A stretch of 64,000 nt of DNA from Blastococcus capsensis. Its GTDB lineage: Bacteria > Actinomycetota > Actinomycetes > Mycobacteriales > Geodermatophilaceae. The notes under the pieces were generated by a model, which had not been told where the DNA came from, searched no databases, and saw only the letters and a program-made list of their open reading frames with translations. Each line of letters starts with the position of its first letter. Within the stretch, counting starts at the first letter, position 1. The stretch is from contig NZ_JASNNW010000004.1 of NCBI RefSeq assembly GCF_030165005.1, positions 1 through 64,000 on the forward strand, written 5' to 3'. The position numbers and the translations under genes were made by a program. Positions 25,854 to 32,897 of the stretch are shown one piece after another.

Positions 25854-25912
25854 GAAGGACCCCCGTGCCCCCCACCACTCGCATGCTCGTGGTGGGCCCC
25901 TGCACGGGGGCC
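25854..25912. repeat. Dispersed dyad repeat, copy B
   Basis: Clear dyad: outer arms GGACCCCCGTGC and GCACGGGGGCC, inner arms CCCACCAC and GTGGTGGG around TCGCATGCTC. The pairing is better than in copy A, with matched changes on both sides (GTGC/GCAC versus GTCC/GGAC). It lies 2 bp after a stop codon and 33 bp before the zinc-ribbon gene. Confidence 0.72.
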
Positions 25913-25944
25913 GGAGGTGGTGGGCGCACGGGTAGGTTGGACGG

Positions 25945-26685
25945 GTGAAAGCTGACCATTTCGAGCAGCAGAAGCTTCTGGAGCTGGCGGCGGAGGACGT
26001 CGCGCTGACCCAGCTCGCGCACCGCAGGCGGACGTTGCCGGAGGCCGCCGCCGTCGAGTCCGCCGCCGGGGCGGAACGGGCGCTGGCCGACGACGCCGTC
26101 CGGGCCGAGACCGCGGCGCGGGACCTGCAGCGTGAAGTGAAGCGGCTGGAGGCCGACGTGGAGACGGTCCGGGCGCGCGCGGCCAAGGACCAGAAGCTGC
26201 TCGACTCCGGCAGCGTCTCGCCGAAGCAGATGACCGACCTGCAGCACGAGCTGCAGTCACTGGCGCGCCGTCAGTCGGATCTGGAGGACCAGGAGCTCGA
26301 GCTCATGGAACAGCTCGAGACCGCCGAGGCGGCGCTCCGGTCCGCCCAGGAGGGCCGGGACGAGGCGCGGGCAGCGCTCGAGCGGGCCGAGCAGCTGCGC
26401 GACGACGCGCTGGCCGACATCGCCGACGGCACCACCCGGCACGAGGCTGCGCGGGCCGCCGTCGCCGGGGGCATCTCGGCGCCCTTGCTGAGCCTCTACG
26501 ACCGGATGCGCACGCAGACCGGCACCACCGGGGCGGCGATGCTGAAGACCCGGCAGTGCCAGGGGTGCCGGATCGAGCTGAACGGCCGAGACCTGGCCAC
26601 GGTGCGCAACGCCGACCCGCACGAGGTCGTCCGCTGCGAGAACTGCGGCCGGATCCTGGTGCGCACGGCTGAGTCAGGACTGTGA
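25945..26685 (+). CDS. Coiled-coil zinc-ribbon protein (C4-type, DUF164/CT398-like)
   Basis: 246 aa. Residues 20-170 are a long heptad-rich coiled coil (for example QHELQSLARRQSDLEDQELE). The C-terminus is a zinc ribbon with two Cys pairs, CQGC and CENC. Relatives (Rv2229c; CT398 of Chlamydia) are of uncertain role, suggested in nucleic-acid or membrane-complex organisation. GTG 25945 is used. In other actinobacteria it sits between the nif3-like gene and the RNase H/phosphatase, which follows here after a structured 100-bp gap. Confidence 0.88.
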   Translation: MKADHFEQQKLLELAAEDVALTQLAHRRRTLPEAAAVESAAGAERALADDAVRAETAARDLQREVKRLEADVETVRARAAKDQKLLDSGSVSPKQMTDLQHELQSLARRQSDLEDQELELMEQLETAEAALRSAQEGRDEARAALERAEQLRDDALADIADGTTRHEAARAAVAGGISAPLLSLYDRMRTQTGTTGAAMLKTRQCQGCRIELNGRDLATVRNADPHEVVRCENCGRILVRTAESGL

Positions 26686-26697
26686 CCGCGAGAGCGA

Positions 26698-26757
26698 CGG
26701 TCGAGGGAGCATCGCCCCAGGCTGGGGGCACCTCCCGCTTGCGGGGGACAGCGACCG
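26698..26757 (+). promoter_or_regulatory. Multi-hairpin element before the RNase H/phosphatase gene
   Basis: Outer arms CGGTCG (26698-26703) and CGACCG (26752-26757) enclose two small hairpins: GCCCC/GGGGC (26714-26729) and CCCGC-TT-GCGGG (26734-26745). The layout resembles a three-way junction in the RNA upstream of the ATG at 26786. It matches no riboswitch I know, and may be another genomic repeat. Confidence 0.4.
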
Positions 26758-26785
26758 AGGAGCGGATCGAGACCGGAGCCGAGCG

Positions 26786-27880
26786 ATGACTCGCCGGTTC
26801 ATCGTCGAGGCGGACGGCGGCTCGCGGGGCAACCCCGGGCCGGCCGGTTACGGCGCGCTGGTGCGGGACGCGCAGACCGGGCGGGTGCTGGCCGAGCGCG
26901 CCGCATCCGTCGGCCGGGCGACCAACAACGTCGCCGAGTACGGCGGCCTGGTGGCCGGCCTGCAGGCAGCGCTCGACCTCGATGCCTCCGCGCAGGTCGA
27001 GGTCCGCATGGACTCCAAGCTCGTCGTCGAGCAGATGTCGGGGCGCTGGAAGATCAAGCACCCGGACATGCAGCAGCTGGCGCTGCAGGCCCAGCAGATC
27101 GCCCGCAAACTCGGCGGCGTCCGGTACACCTGGGTGCCGCGGGCGCAGAACGGCGCCGCCGACGCCCTGGCCAACAGCGCGATGGACGGCAAGCCGGTCC
27201 ACCGCGACATCGCGGCCGAGCCGTCCGTGGCCGAGGACGACGTCCAGCCCACGGCCGAGCCGGCGCCCGTCGTCACCACGGTCACGCACCTGCTCCGCCA
27301 CGGCCAGACCGAGCACACCCCCGAACGCAGGTTCAGCGGCCGAAACGACCTGCCGCTGTCCCGCACCGGGCGGGCCGAGGCCGAGGCGGCCGGGGTACGC
27401 GTCGCCGCGCTGGGCGTCGAGGTGGTCGTCGCCTCCCCGCTGCGCCGGACCCGGGAGACCGCCGAGATCGTGGCCGCCGCGCTGGGGCTGCCCGTCGAGT
27501 TCGACGACGACCTGGTGGAGCTGGACTTCGGCGACCTGGAGGGGCTCACCTTCGACGAGGCCCGGGCCCGGCACCCGCTCGCGGTGCGCCGGTTCATGGG
27601 GGAGGTCACCGTCGCCGCGCCCGGCGGGGAGTCCATCGCCGACGTGAGCGCGCGGGTGGCCGGTGCGCGGCGTCGCGTGCTGACCCGGCACGCCGGCAAG
27701 ACGGTGCTGCTGGTCAGCCACGTCACGCCGATCAAGCTGCTGCTCGCGGCCGGGCTGGGAGTGGGCGACGACGTCGTCCACCGGGTGTTCCTGGAGGCGG
27801 CCTCCCTGTGCACCGTCGCCTGGACCTCCGACGGCCGGGCTTCGGTACGGCTGGTGAACGACACCGCGCACCTGCGCTGA
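26786..27880 (+). CDS. Bifunctional RNase HI / histidine phosphatase fusion
   Basis: 364 aa. Residues 1-135 are RNase HI type: EADGGSRGNPGPAGYGA with the first catalytic Asp, the NVAEYGGL glutamate, MDSKLVV and NGAADALAN. A proline-rich linker of about 35 residues follows. Residues 172-364 are a phosphoglycerate-mutase-like phosphatase with the LLRHGQTEHT phosphohistidine motif, SPLRRTRETAE and VSHVTPI. In mycobacteria (Rv2228c) the same fusion degrades RNA in RNA/DNA hybrids and has acid/alpha-ribazole phosphatase activity. ATG 26786 follows GGAGCCGAGCG. Confidence 0.95.
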   Translation: MTRRFIVEADGGSRGNPGPAGYGALVRDAQTGRVLAERAASVGRATNNVAEYGGLVAGLQAALDLDASAQVEVRMDSKLVVEQMSGRWKIKHPDMQQLALQAQQIARKLGGVRYTWVPRAQNGAADALANSAMDGKPVHRDIAAEPSVAEDDVQPTAEPAPVVTTVTHLLRHGQTEHTPERRFSGRNDLPLSRTGRAEAEAAGVRVAALGVEVVVASPLRRTRETAEIVAAALGLPVEFDDDLVELDFGDLEGLTFDEARARHPLAVRRFMGEVTVAAPGGESIADVSARVAGARRRVLTRHAGKTVLLVSHVTPIKLLLAAGLGVGDDVVHRVFLEAASLCTVAWTSDGRASVRLVNDTAHLR

Positions 27881-27909
27881 CCCCTGTCGCGTCGACCATC
27901 GGCGAACGG

Positions 27910-28083
27910 CTAGTTGGTCACGTTCGCCGCCACGGTGCCCAGCCCGAGCGCGACGAGCGTGGGGAAGAGGATCAGCGAGCCGCCGCCGGCGATGGAGTTC
28001 ACGACGCCCGCCAGGAGTGCGATCCCGGCCGCGATGAGCAGGTCGGCGGCGGATATGACGCGTGACCCTACGGTGAGACGCAT
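27910..28083 (-). pseudogene. TauE/SafE sulfite-exporter fragment (N-terminal stub)
   Basis: 57 codons from ATG 28083. ADLLIAAGIALLAGVVNSIA and then GGGSLILFPTLVALGLGTVA AANVTN are the first transmembrane segments of a TauE/SafE permease, normally about 250 aa. A TAG follows directly after NVTN, and no downstream continuation exists because the RNase H/phosphatase gene ends 29 bp away. It is almost certainly a truncated relic. Its start codon overlaps the next gene's start in the palindrome CATG. Confidence 0.7.
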
Positions 28084-28441
28084 GCGGGCAGAGACGCGAG
28101 CGCTGGGAATGGCTGCCGGGCTGACCGGGACCGGGGTGTTCCACCTGGTGCGGCCGCAGGTCTACGAATGGATGATCCCTCCGGAGCTCGGCCCCGCCCG
28201 GCCGTGGGTGATCGGCAGCGGTGTCGTCGAACTGGCCACCGCGGCGCTGCTCGCGGTGCCCGGGACCCGGCGCGCCGGCGGCTGGGCGGCGGTCGGGCTG
28301 CTGCTCGGGGTGCTGCCGGCGCACCTGCAGACGCTTCGGGCCACCCGGCACCAGCCCGCCAAGCTGGCGGTGGCCGCGGCCCGCATCCCTTTCCAGGTGC
28401 CCATGCTGCAGGCCGCGCTGCGGGTGGCCCGCGGCCGCTGA
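28082..28441 (+). CDS. DoxX-like small membrane protein
   Basis: 119 aa with four hydrophobic segments. FHLVRPQVYEWMIPPELG, then SGVVELATAALLAVPGTRRAGGWAAVG match the DoxX-like/YphA family pattern (FH-RP ... SGV-E). The function of this branch is unknown; DoxX relatives are linked to thiosulfate or thiol redox. The ATG at 28082 is taken because upstream sequence in frame is antisense to the TauE relic. The two start codons overlap on opposite strands, so promoter arrangement here was disturbed by the truncation. Confidence 0.7.
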   Translation: MRAETRALGMAAGLTGTGVFHLVRPQVYEWMIPPELGPARPWVIGSGVVELATAALLAVPGTRRAGGWAAVGLLLGVLPAHLQTLRATRHQPAKLAVAAARIPFQVPMLQAALRVARGR

Positions 28442-28581
28442 CCCGGTGCATCGTCGCCGTGCCGGCGACCGCGCCTGGGCGCGCTGACCGCCGGTGCCGC
28501 GGCGCGGTGCCCAGGACCGCGCTGCGGGGCGGCATCCCCGCCACACCGCGGATCCGCCCCATCGACGGCAGACTCGGCTCC

Positions 28582-29304
28582 GTGCCCACCGCTCCCATGC
28601 CCGACGACTGGCAGCGCGCCCTCGTCGTCGCCGCCCATCCCGACGACATCGAGTACGGCCTCGCCGCCGCCGTCGCGGTGTGGACGGCGGCCGGCAAGGA
28701 GGTGCACTACCTGCTGGCCACCCGTGGTGAGGCGGGCATCGCCGGCATGCCGCCGGAGGAGGCCGCGCCGCTGCGCGAGGCGGAGCAGCGCGCATCGGCC
28801 GCCGCCGTGGGGGTGACCGAGGTGGAGTTCCTCGACCACCGGGACGGCGTGCTGGAGGCCGGCCCGGCGCTGCGGCGGGAGCTGGCCGGGGGGATCCGGC
28901 GGCACCGGCCCGACCTCGTGGTGACCATGTGGGGCGGCGACACCTGGACGCCGCCGGGCGTGAGCCCCGGGGCGCTCAACTCGCCCGATCACCGGGCGCT
29001 GACCCGGTCGGTGCTCGACGCGGTCGCCGACGCCGCGAACGAGTGGATCTTCCCGGACCTGACCGAGGAGCCCTGGTCGGGCGTGCAGTACGTCGCGGTG
29101 CAGCACATGGGCGGCGAACCGCCGCACGCGATGGACGTCAGCGGGGGAGTGGCGGCCGCCGTCGCGTCGCTGACCGAGCACCGGCGGTACCTCGAGGCTC
29201 TCTCGGACGAGTCGGTCGATGAACAGGCACGGCGACAGATCGACATGTCGACCCTGACCGAGGACGGCGACCGCCGGGTGGGCTTCTCGCTCTACTGGGG
29301 ATGA
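28582..29304 (+). CDS. PIG-L family N-acetylglucosamine-type deacetylase
   Basis: 240 aa from GTG 28582 (ATG 28597 also possible). The zinc site is AAHPDDIEYG with the partner histidine in SPDHRALTRSVLDA. The family includes MshB and Mca of mycothiol metabolism and sugar deacetylases. The central TRGEAGIAG and TMWGGDTW segments are typical of the LmbE branch. Sequence alone does not distinguish mycothiol S-conjugate amidase from other deacetylases. It lies immediately upstream of rnpB. Confidence 0.85.
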   Translation: MPTAPMPDDWQRALVVAAHPDDIEYGLAAAVAVWTAAGKEVHYLLATRGEAGIAGMPPEEAAPLREAEQRASAAAVGVTEVEFLDHRDGVLEAGPALRRELAGGIRRHRPDLVVTMWGGDTWTPPGVSPGALNSPDHRALTRSVLDAVADAANEWIFPDLTEEPWSGVQYVAVQHMGGEPPHAMDVSGGVAAAVASLTEHRRYLEALSDESVDEQARRQIDMSTLTEDGDRRVGFSLYWG

Positions 29305-29330
29305 CCGCCCCTTACACTGGCCGGCACGAC

Positions 29331-29735
29331 GGACGAGTCGGCTGGGCGGTCGCGTCGGCGGGGGAGACCCCGTCGCCGAGGAACGTCCGGGCTCCACAGG
29401 GCAGGGTGGTCGTTAACGGCGACCCGGGGTGACCCGCGGGACAGTGCCACAGAGAACAGACCGCCAGCGGCTCGCCGCTGGTAAGGGTGAAACGGCGGTG
29501 TAAGAGACCACCGCACACCGGGTGACCGGTGTGGCTCGGTAAACCCCACCCGGAGCTAGGTCAAGAAGGGACGGCGGTTCGCCGACGTCCTGCGCAGGCG
29601 TTCGAGGGCGGCCCGCCCGAGCCTGCGGGTAGACCGCTCGAGCCGGCCGGCAACGGCCGGCCTAGATGGATGACCGCCCATCGGGAGGCCGCGAGGCGCC
29701 CGTGGACAGAACCCGGCGTACAGGCCGACTCGTCC
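29331..29735 (+). ncRNA. rnpB: RNase P RNA, bacterial type A
   Basis: About 405 nt. The P1 helix pairs GGACGAGTCGG (29331-29341) with CCGACTCGTCC (29725-29735). Conserved core elements are present in order: GAGGAACGTCCGGGCTCCACAGG split over CR-I/P3, CAGTGCCACAGAGAACAGACC, AAGGGTGAAACGG, GGTAAACCCCACC and the 3' AGAACCCGGCGTACAGG. It is the catalytic RNA that matures tRNA 5' ends. TACACT (29313-29318) is a possible -10 box. Confidence 0.96.
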
Positions 29736-30037
29736 GTCGTCCCCCTCCGGCCGGGACCTGCCGGCGCGGTCCGATCGGTGTGTCACGGAACGTCATGTGC
29801 ACGATCGGGTGATGCGCGTTCGAGATGAACCGGTCCGGGCATCGGATGCGAACGCCCTGTGGCGGGCCTGGTGGACGCGGACCTCTCCGGGGCCGACCAC
29901 CGCACTGCCGGGTTCTCCCCGACCTGCGTTCTCCGATCGGCGAACCGATTCGCCGTCCGCACACGGGTGCCGGTTCCGAACCGTGCCCGATGCCCTCCGC
30001 ACCACGGGAGGGTTGACCCCGAGACGAAGGAGTCCTC
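29736..30037 (+). other. Intergenic region before the CHRD-like gene
   Basis: 302 bp without a supportable gene. It holds a small dyad CGGCGAA/TTCGCCG (29938-29944, 29949-29955) and the ribosome site GAAGGAG before ATG 30038. No convincing promoter was identified. Confidence 0.4.
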
Positions 30038-30811
30038 ATGCGCAAGGCATTCGCACTTCCGACCGTCGCCCTCGCCGCCGCGGCGTTCCCGCTGCTGACC
30101 GCGACCTCGGCGCTGGCCGCCCACGACGGCAGCTACCAGGCCGACCTCGGGTCGCTGAACGACTCCGGCGTCACCGGCACGGGCATGGTCACGCTCGAGG
30201 GCGACCAGGCCACCGTCACGGTCGAGGCGAACGGGGTCCTCGCGGGCTCCCCGCACGCCCAGCACTTCCACATCGGCGCCCAGGGCGTCTGCCCGCCCGC
30301 GTCCGCCGACTCGGACGGTGACGGCATCATCAGCACCGCCGAGGGGCAGCCGTTCTACGGCATGATCGGGACCTCGCTGACCACCGAGGGCGACACCGGG
30401 CCGGACAGCGGCCTGGCCGTCGACCGGTTCCCGACCCCCGAGAACGACTCGTACACCTACGAGCGCACCTTCACGGTGACCCAGGACGTGCAGGAGGCCT
30501 TCGCGGCCGGCAACGCGGTGCTGGTCGTCCACGGCATCGACGTCAACGGCAACGGCTCCTACGACGCCGAGGCCGGCCAGAGCTCGCTGGACCCGTCGCT
30601 GCCGCTGGAGGCCACTGCTCCCGCTGCCTGTGGCGTGCTGAACGCCTCGCAGATGGGCCAGATGCCCGCCGGTGGTGCCGAGACCGGTGCCGGCTCGACC
30701 AGCGGCATCGAGCAGCAGGCCGCGATCGGCGTGGGTGCCCTCGCCGCGGCCGGTGCGGCCGCCGCCGGCGCCGTCGCCTACCGCCGCCGTCAGGCCACCG
30801 ACCAGGCCTGA
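30038..30811 (+). CDS. Secreted CHRD-like protein with C-terminal anchor
   Basis: 257 aa. Residues 1-28 or so are a signal peptide (LPTVALAAAAFPLL, cleavage near ALAAHD). The body resembles CHRD/superoxide-dismutase-like surface domains (VTVEANGVLAGSPHAQHFHIG). Two calcium-binding-like loops occur: DSDGDGIISTAEG and DVNGNGSYDAEAG. The C-terminus has GGAETG, a spacer, a hydrophobic stretch of about 22 residues rich in Ala/Gly and the tail RRRQ. That layout suggests a cell-wall sorting signal, but the motif only approximates LAETG and could be a plain membrane anchor. ATG 30038 follows GAAGGAGTCCTC. Confidence 0.72.
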   Translation: MRKAFALPTVALAAAAFPLLTATSALAAHDGSYQADLGSLNDSGVTGTGMVTLEGDQATVTVEANGVLAGSPHAQHFHIGAQGVCPPASADSDGDGIISTAEGQPFYGMIGTSLTTEGDTGPDSGLAVDRFPTPENDSYTYERTFTVTQDVQEAFAAGNAVLVVHGIDVNGNGSYDAEAGQSSLDPSLPLEATAPAACGVLNASQMGQMPAGGAETGAGSTSGIEQQAAIGVGALAAAGAAAAGAVAYRRRQATDQA

Positions 30812-30827
30812 TCGCACAGCCCGGTCC

Positions 30828-30924
30828 GGGGGGGGGGGGGCGGCCCCCCCCCCCCCCCCCCGGCCCCCCCCCCCCGGGGGGCCGCGGGGGCCCCCCCCCC
30901 CCCCCCCGGGCCCCCCGGCCCCGG
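30828..30924. other. Second G/C homopolymer tract (likely sequence artefact)
   Basis: G15, C20, C13, G6, C17 and similar runs begin 17 bp after the CHRD-like gene stop. Bases on both sides are ordinary. As at 8860-8980 the tract lies just where a terminator hairpin is expected. A small normal dyad CGATCGGCG/CGCCGATCG follows at 30927-30959. Confidence 0.6.
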
Positions 30925-31072
30925 CTCGATCGGCGGCCCGTGATCCCGGTCGCCGATCGGGCCTTCGGGTATCGAGGCCCACCGATCATGGAGGAGCGGG
31001 GCGCTGCGCTCATGGCTGGTGACGCGCCGTGCTTCTTCGCGGAGGGTCCCAGAAAAGCTAGCGCGTGACCTA

Positions 31073-31100
31073 TTGGCGCCCCGCCCGGCCTGTCTAGCCT
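31073..31100 (+). promoter_or_regulatory. Promoter for the c-di-AMP riboswitch/LysM unit
   Basis: TTGGCG (31073-31078), a 16-bp spacer and TAGCCT (31095-31100) predict a start near 31107, directly at the 5' edge of the conserved leader. Position and sequence agree, but the -10 box is only moderate. Confidence 0.5.
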
Positions 31101-31106
31101 TCGCAG

Positions 31107-31293
31107 GTCCGCCGATCGGCGGACCCGGATGGCCGCCCGCCGAACCTGCCCACGGCCACCGGAGGCGTCGAGACGACGGGCAGACGCGGGGGACCCACGG
31201 ACAGTGGCCCTCCGGGCCTCGGGGTGAAGCCGCACGACGCGGCCGGGCAGCTCTCGCCCGAACCCGACAGCTAACTCCGCAGGCGGTGAGAGG
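31107..31293 (+). promoter_or_regulatory. ydaO/yuaA-type c-di-AMP riboswitch
   Basis: The leader shows the conserved blocks of this class in order: CGCCGAACCTGCCCACGG (31140-31157 or so), CGACGGGCAGACG, GGGGTGAAGCCGC (31220-31232), CGCCCGAACCCGACAGCTAAC (31255-31275, read in two parts) and CCGCAGGCGGTGAGAG. Actinobacterial members commonly precede genes for cell-wall enzymes and turn them off when c-di-AMP binds (family knowledge). The next gene encodes a LysM wall protein 12 bp downstream, which fits. Exact boundaries are approximate. Confidence 0.85.
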
Positions 31294-31304
31294 CTCACCA
31301 CTCC

Positions 31305-32030
31305 ATGCGCACCAGCTACCGCACCAAGCAACGACACCGTCGTCCCACCCGCAACCGCGCCGTCGCGGCCGTGGCGTACCCCGCCGTCGTCCTCGCGGCG
31401 GTATCGGCCGTCTCGCTCGGGAACATCGCTCCGGCGGCGGCACACACCGGGGAGCACACGGTTCGTTCCGGCGACACCCTCAGCAAGCTCGCGGCCGGCC
31501 ATGGCACCTCCTGGCGGGGCATCTACGCCGACAACCGCGCCACGATCGGCGCCAACCCGAACCTCCTGCGCGTCGGGCAGGTTCTGCGCATCGGCGGCGC
31601 AGCGACCCTGGCGGCCGCGCCGAGTGCGGCTCCTGAGCGTGCCAGCCGATCGGGCCGGGCCGCCCCGGCTCCGTCGCCCGCACCGGCTGCGGCTCCGCGC
31701 TCCTACGGTGCCTGGGACCCGCACGTCCGGCCCGCCGTCCAGGAGGTCGCCGAGCGGTTCGGCGTCTCGACGGTCGTCACGCGCCCCGGCCACAGTCCCA
31801 CCCAGGGCCGCGCGGCCGACTTCATGGTCCACACCGACCGTGCCAAGGGTGACGCCGTCGCTCAGTACGTGATCGACAACGCGGCCCGATTCGGCGTCGA
31901 GTACGTGATCTGGGCCCAACGGGTCGCCGGTCCGTGGACCGGTTGGGCGTGGCGAGACATGGCCGACCGCGGATCCGCCACGGCCAACCACATGGATCAC
32001 CCCCACGTGTCCTTCCGGCCGGCTGGATGA
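31305..32030 (+). CDS. Secreted LysM protein with C-terminal ARB-07466-like domain
   Basis: 241 aa. A basic N-terminus and a hydrophobic segment (residues 20-45, ending APAAAHTG) form a signal peptide. One LysM domain follows (EHTVRSGDTLSKLAAGH ... LLRVGQVLRIGG), which binds peptidoglycan. An Ala/Pro-rich linker leads to a C-terminal domain of about 105 residues (WDPHVRPAVQEVAERFGV ... HMDHPHVSF) often found at the end of actinobacterial secreted LysM and Rpf-type proteins. Its activity is unknown; the conserved Asp and His residues suggest a metal site. It is under the c-di-AMP riboswitch just upstream. Confidence 0.85.
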   Translation: MRTSYRTKQRHRRPTRNRAVAAVAYPAVVLAAVSAVSLGNIAPAAAHTGEHTVRSGDTLSKLAAGHGTSWRGIYADNRATIGANPNLLRVGQVLRIGGAATLAAAPSAAPERASRSGRAAPAPSPAPAAAPRSYGAWDPHVRPAVQEVAERFGVSTVVTRPGHSPTQGRAADFMVHTDRAKGDAVAQYVIDNAARFGVEYVIWAQRVAGPWTGWAWRDMADRGSATANHMDHPHVSFRPAG

Positions 32031-32065
32031 CCCACCTCGGGGCCGCGGGGCTCCGGGACCGATGA

Positions 32066-32105
32066 ACGAGCGCCCCCTGCCCGGTTCAGGGCAGGGGGCG
32101 CTCGT
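32066..32105. terminator. Bidirectional terminator
   Basis: A perfect 17-bp stem (32066-32082 with 32089-32105) and 6-nt loop GGTTCA lie between the convergent LysM gene and methyltransferase gene. It is the clearest terminator in the window. Confidence 0.85.
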
Positions 32106-32156
32106 CGGTGCAGGGGCGCGGCTCGCGCCGCCCGCGCTCGGACGTCGCCGCGGCGG

Positions 32157-32888
32157 TCAGGCGGCGACAGCGGTGACGAACGTGCAGATCCCCTCGCCGG
32201 AGTCGGCCCGCTGGCGCACCCCGATGAGCCACAGCAGGCCGATCTCGACCCGGTGGGCGATCCGGCGCGGCCCTTCGAACCAGGTGCTGCCGGCGGTCGT
32301 CACCGTGACGTCCTCGAACCCGGCCAGCCGGACGTGCTCGGTGAGCATCCAGTCGGGGAGGATCGTGATGTGTCCGGGCCGGTGGTAGTGCGTCGGGCCG
32401 AAGATGAACGGCGCGCCGCGCAGGAACATCTTCAGCCGGGAGTGCGGGTGGGTCACGTTCGGCGTGCTCACCAGCAGCTTGTCGCCGGGCCGCAGCAGTG
32501 ACCTGATCGAGCGCAGCACCTTCCGCGGGTTCTCCACGTGCTCGAGGGTCTCGACGCAGACCACCATGTCGAAGGGGCCGCGGGTCTCCTCGGTCCACTC
32601 CGGATCGTCGAGGTCCAGGCGGTGGATCCAGTCGTGGTCGTGCGGCGGCTCCAGGTCGGTCGGCACGACGTCGAAACCGGCGTCGCGAAGCCGGCAGGCC
32701 AGCGCGCCGCACCCGGCGCCGACCTCCAGGATCCGACCGCCCTCCGGCAGCGCCCGGCGCACCAGCTCGACGGTGTACTCGTGCACCCCCGGAGCGGCAT
32801 GGACGCCGTGTCCCCGGTACGACCCTGTGGCAGCGGTCCGGGGCGGGGTGGGGCGCGGTTCCGCGGTCACGTCGGGAGTCTGACCCAC
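32157..32888 (-). CDS. Class I SAM-dependent methyltransferase
   Basis: 243 aa. The SAM site is ILEVGAGCGALACRL (motif I) followed by PTDLEPP and CVETLEHVENPRKVL (motifs II-III), as in the UbiE/COQ5-like and methyltransferase_11/23 groups. The C-terminal STPNVTHPHSRLKMFLRG segment is common in methyltransferases near surface-polysaccharide genes. No substrate can be assigned. GTG 32888 is used (GTG 32870 is an alternative). It is 9 bp downstream of the permease stop on the same strand, so it is probably co-transcribed with it. Confidence 0.82.
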   Translation of the reverse strand: MGQTPDVTAEPRPTPPRTAATGSYRGHGVHAAPGVHEYTVELVRRALPEGGRILEVGAGCGALACRLRDAGFDVVPTDLEPPHDHDWIHRLDLDDPEWTEETRGPFDMVVCVETLEHVENPRKVLRSIRSLLRPGDKLLVSTPNVTHPHSRLKMFLRGAPFIFGPTHYHRPGHITILPDWMLTEHVRLAGFEDVTVTTAGSTWFEGPRRIAHRVEIGLLWLIGVRQRADSGEGICTFVTAVAA

Positions 32889-32897
32889 CTGCGGTCG

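Noticed and set aside
27914-28441. A longer DoxX-like protein starting at 27914
   Set aside because: The extra 56 residues are antisense to the TauE/SafE fragment and lack similarity; the natural start is ATG 28082.
29313-29330. A confident rnpB promoter
   Set aside because: Only a -10-like TACACT is present; no -35 lies at a proper distance.
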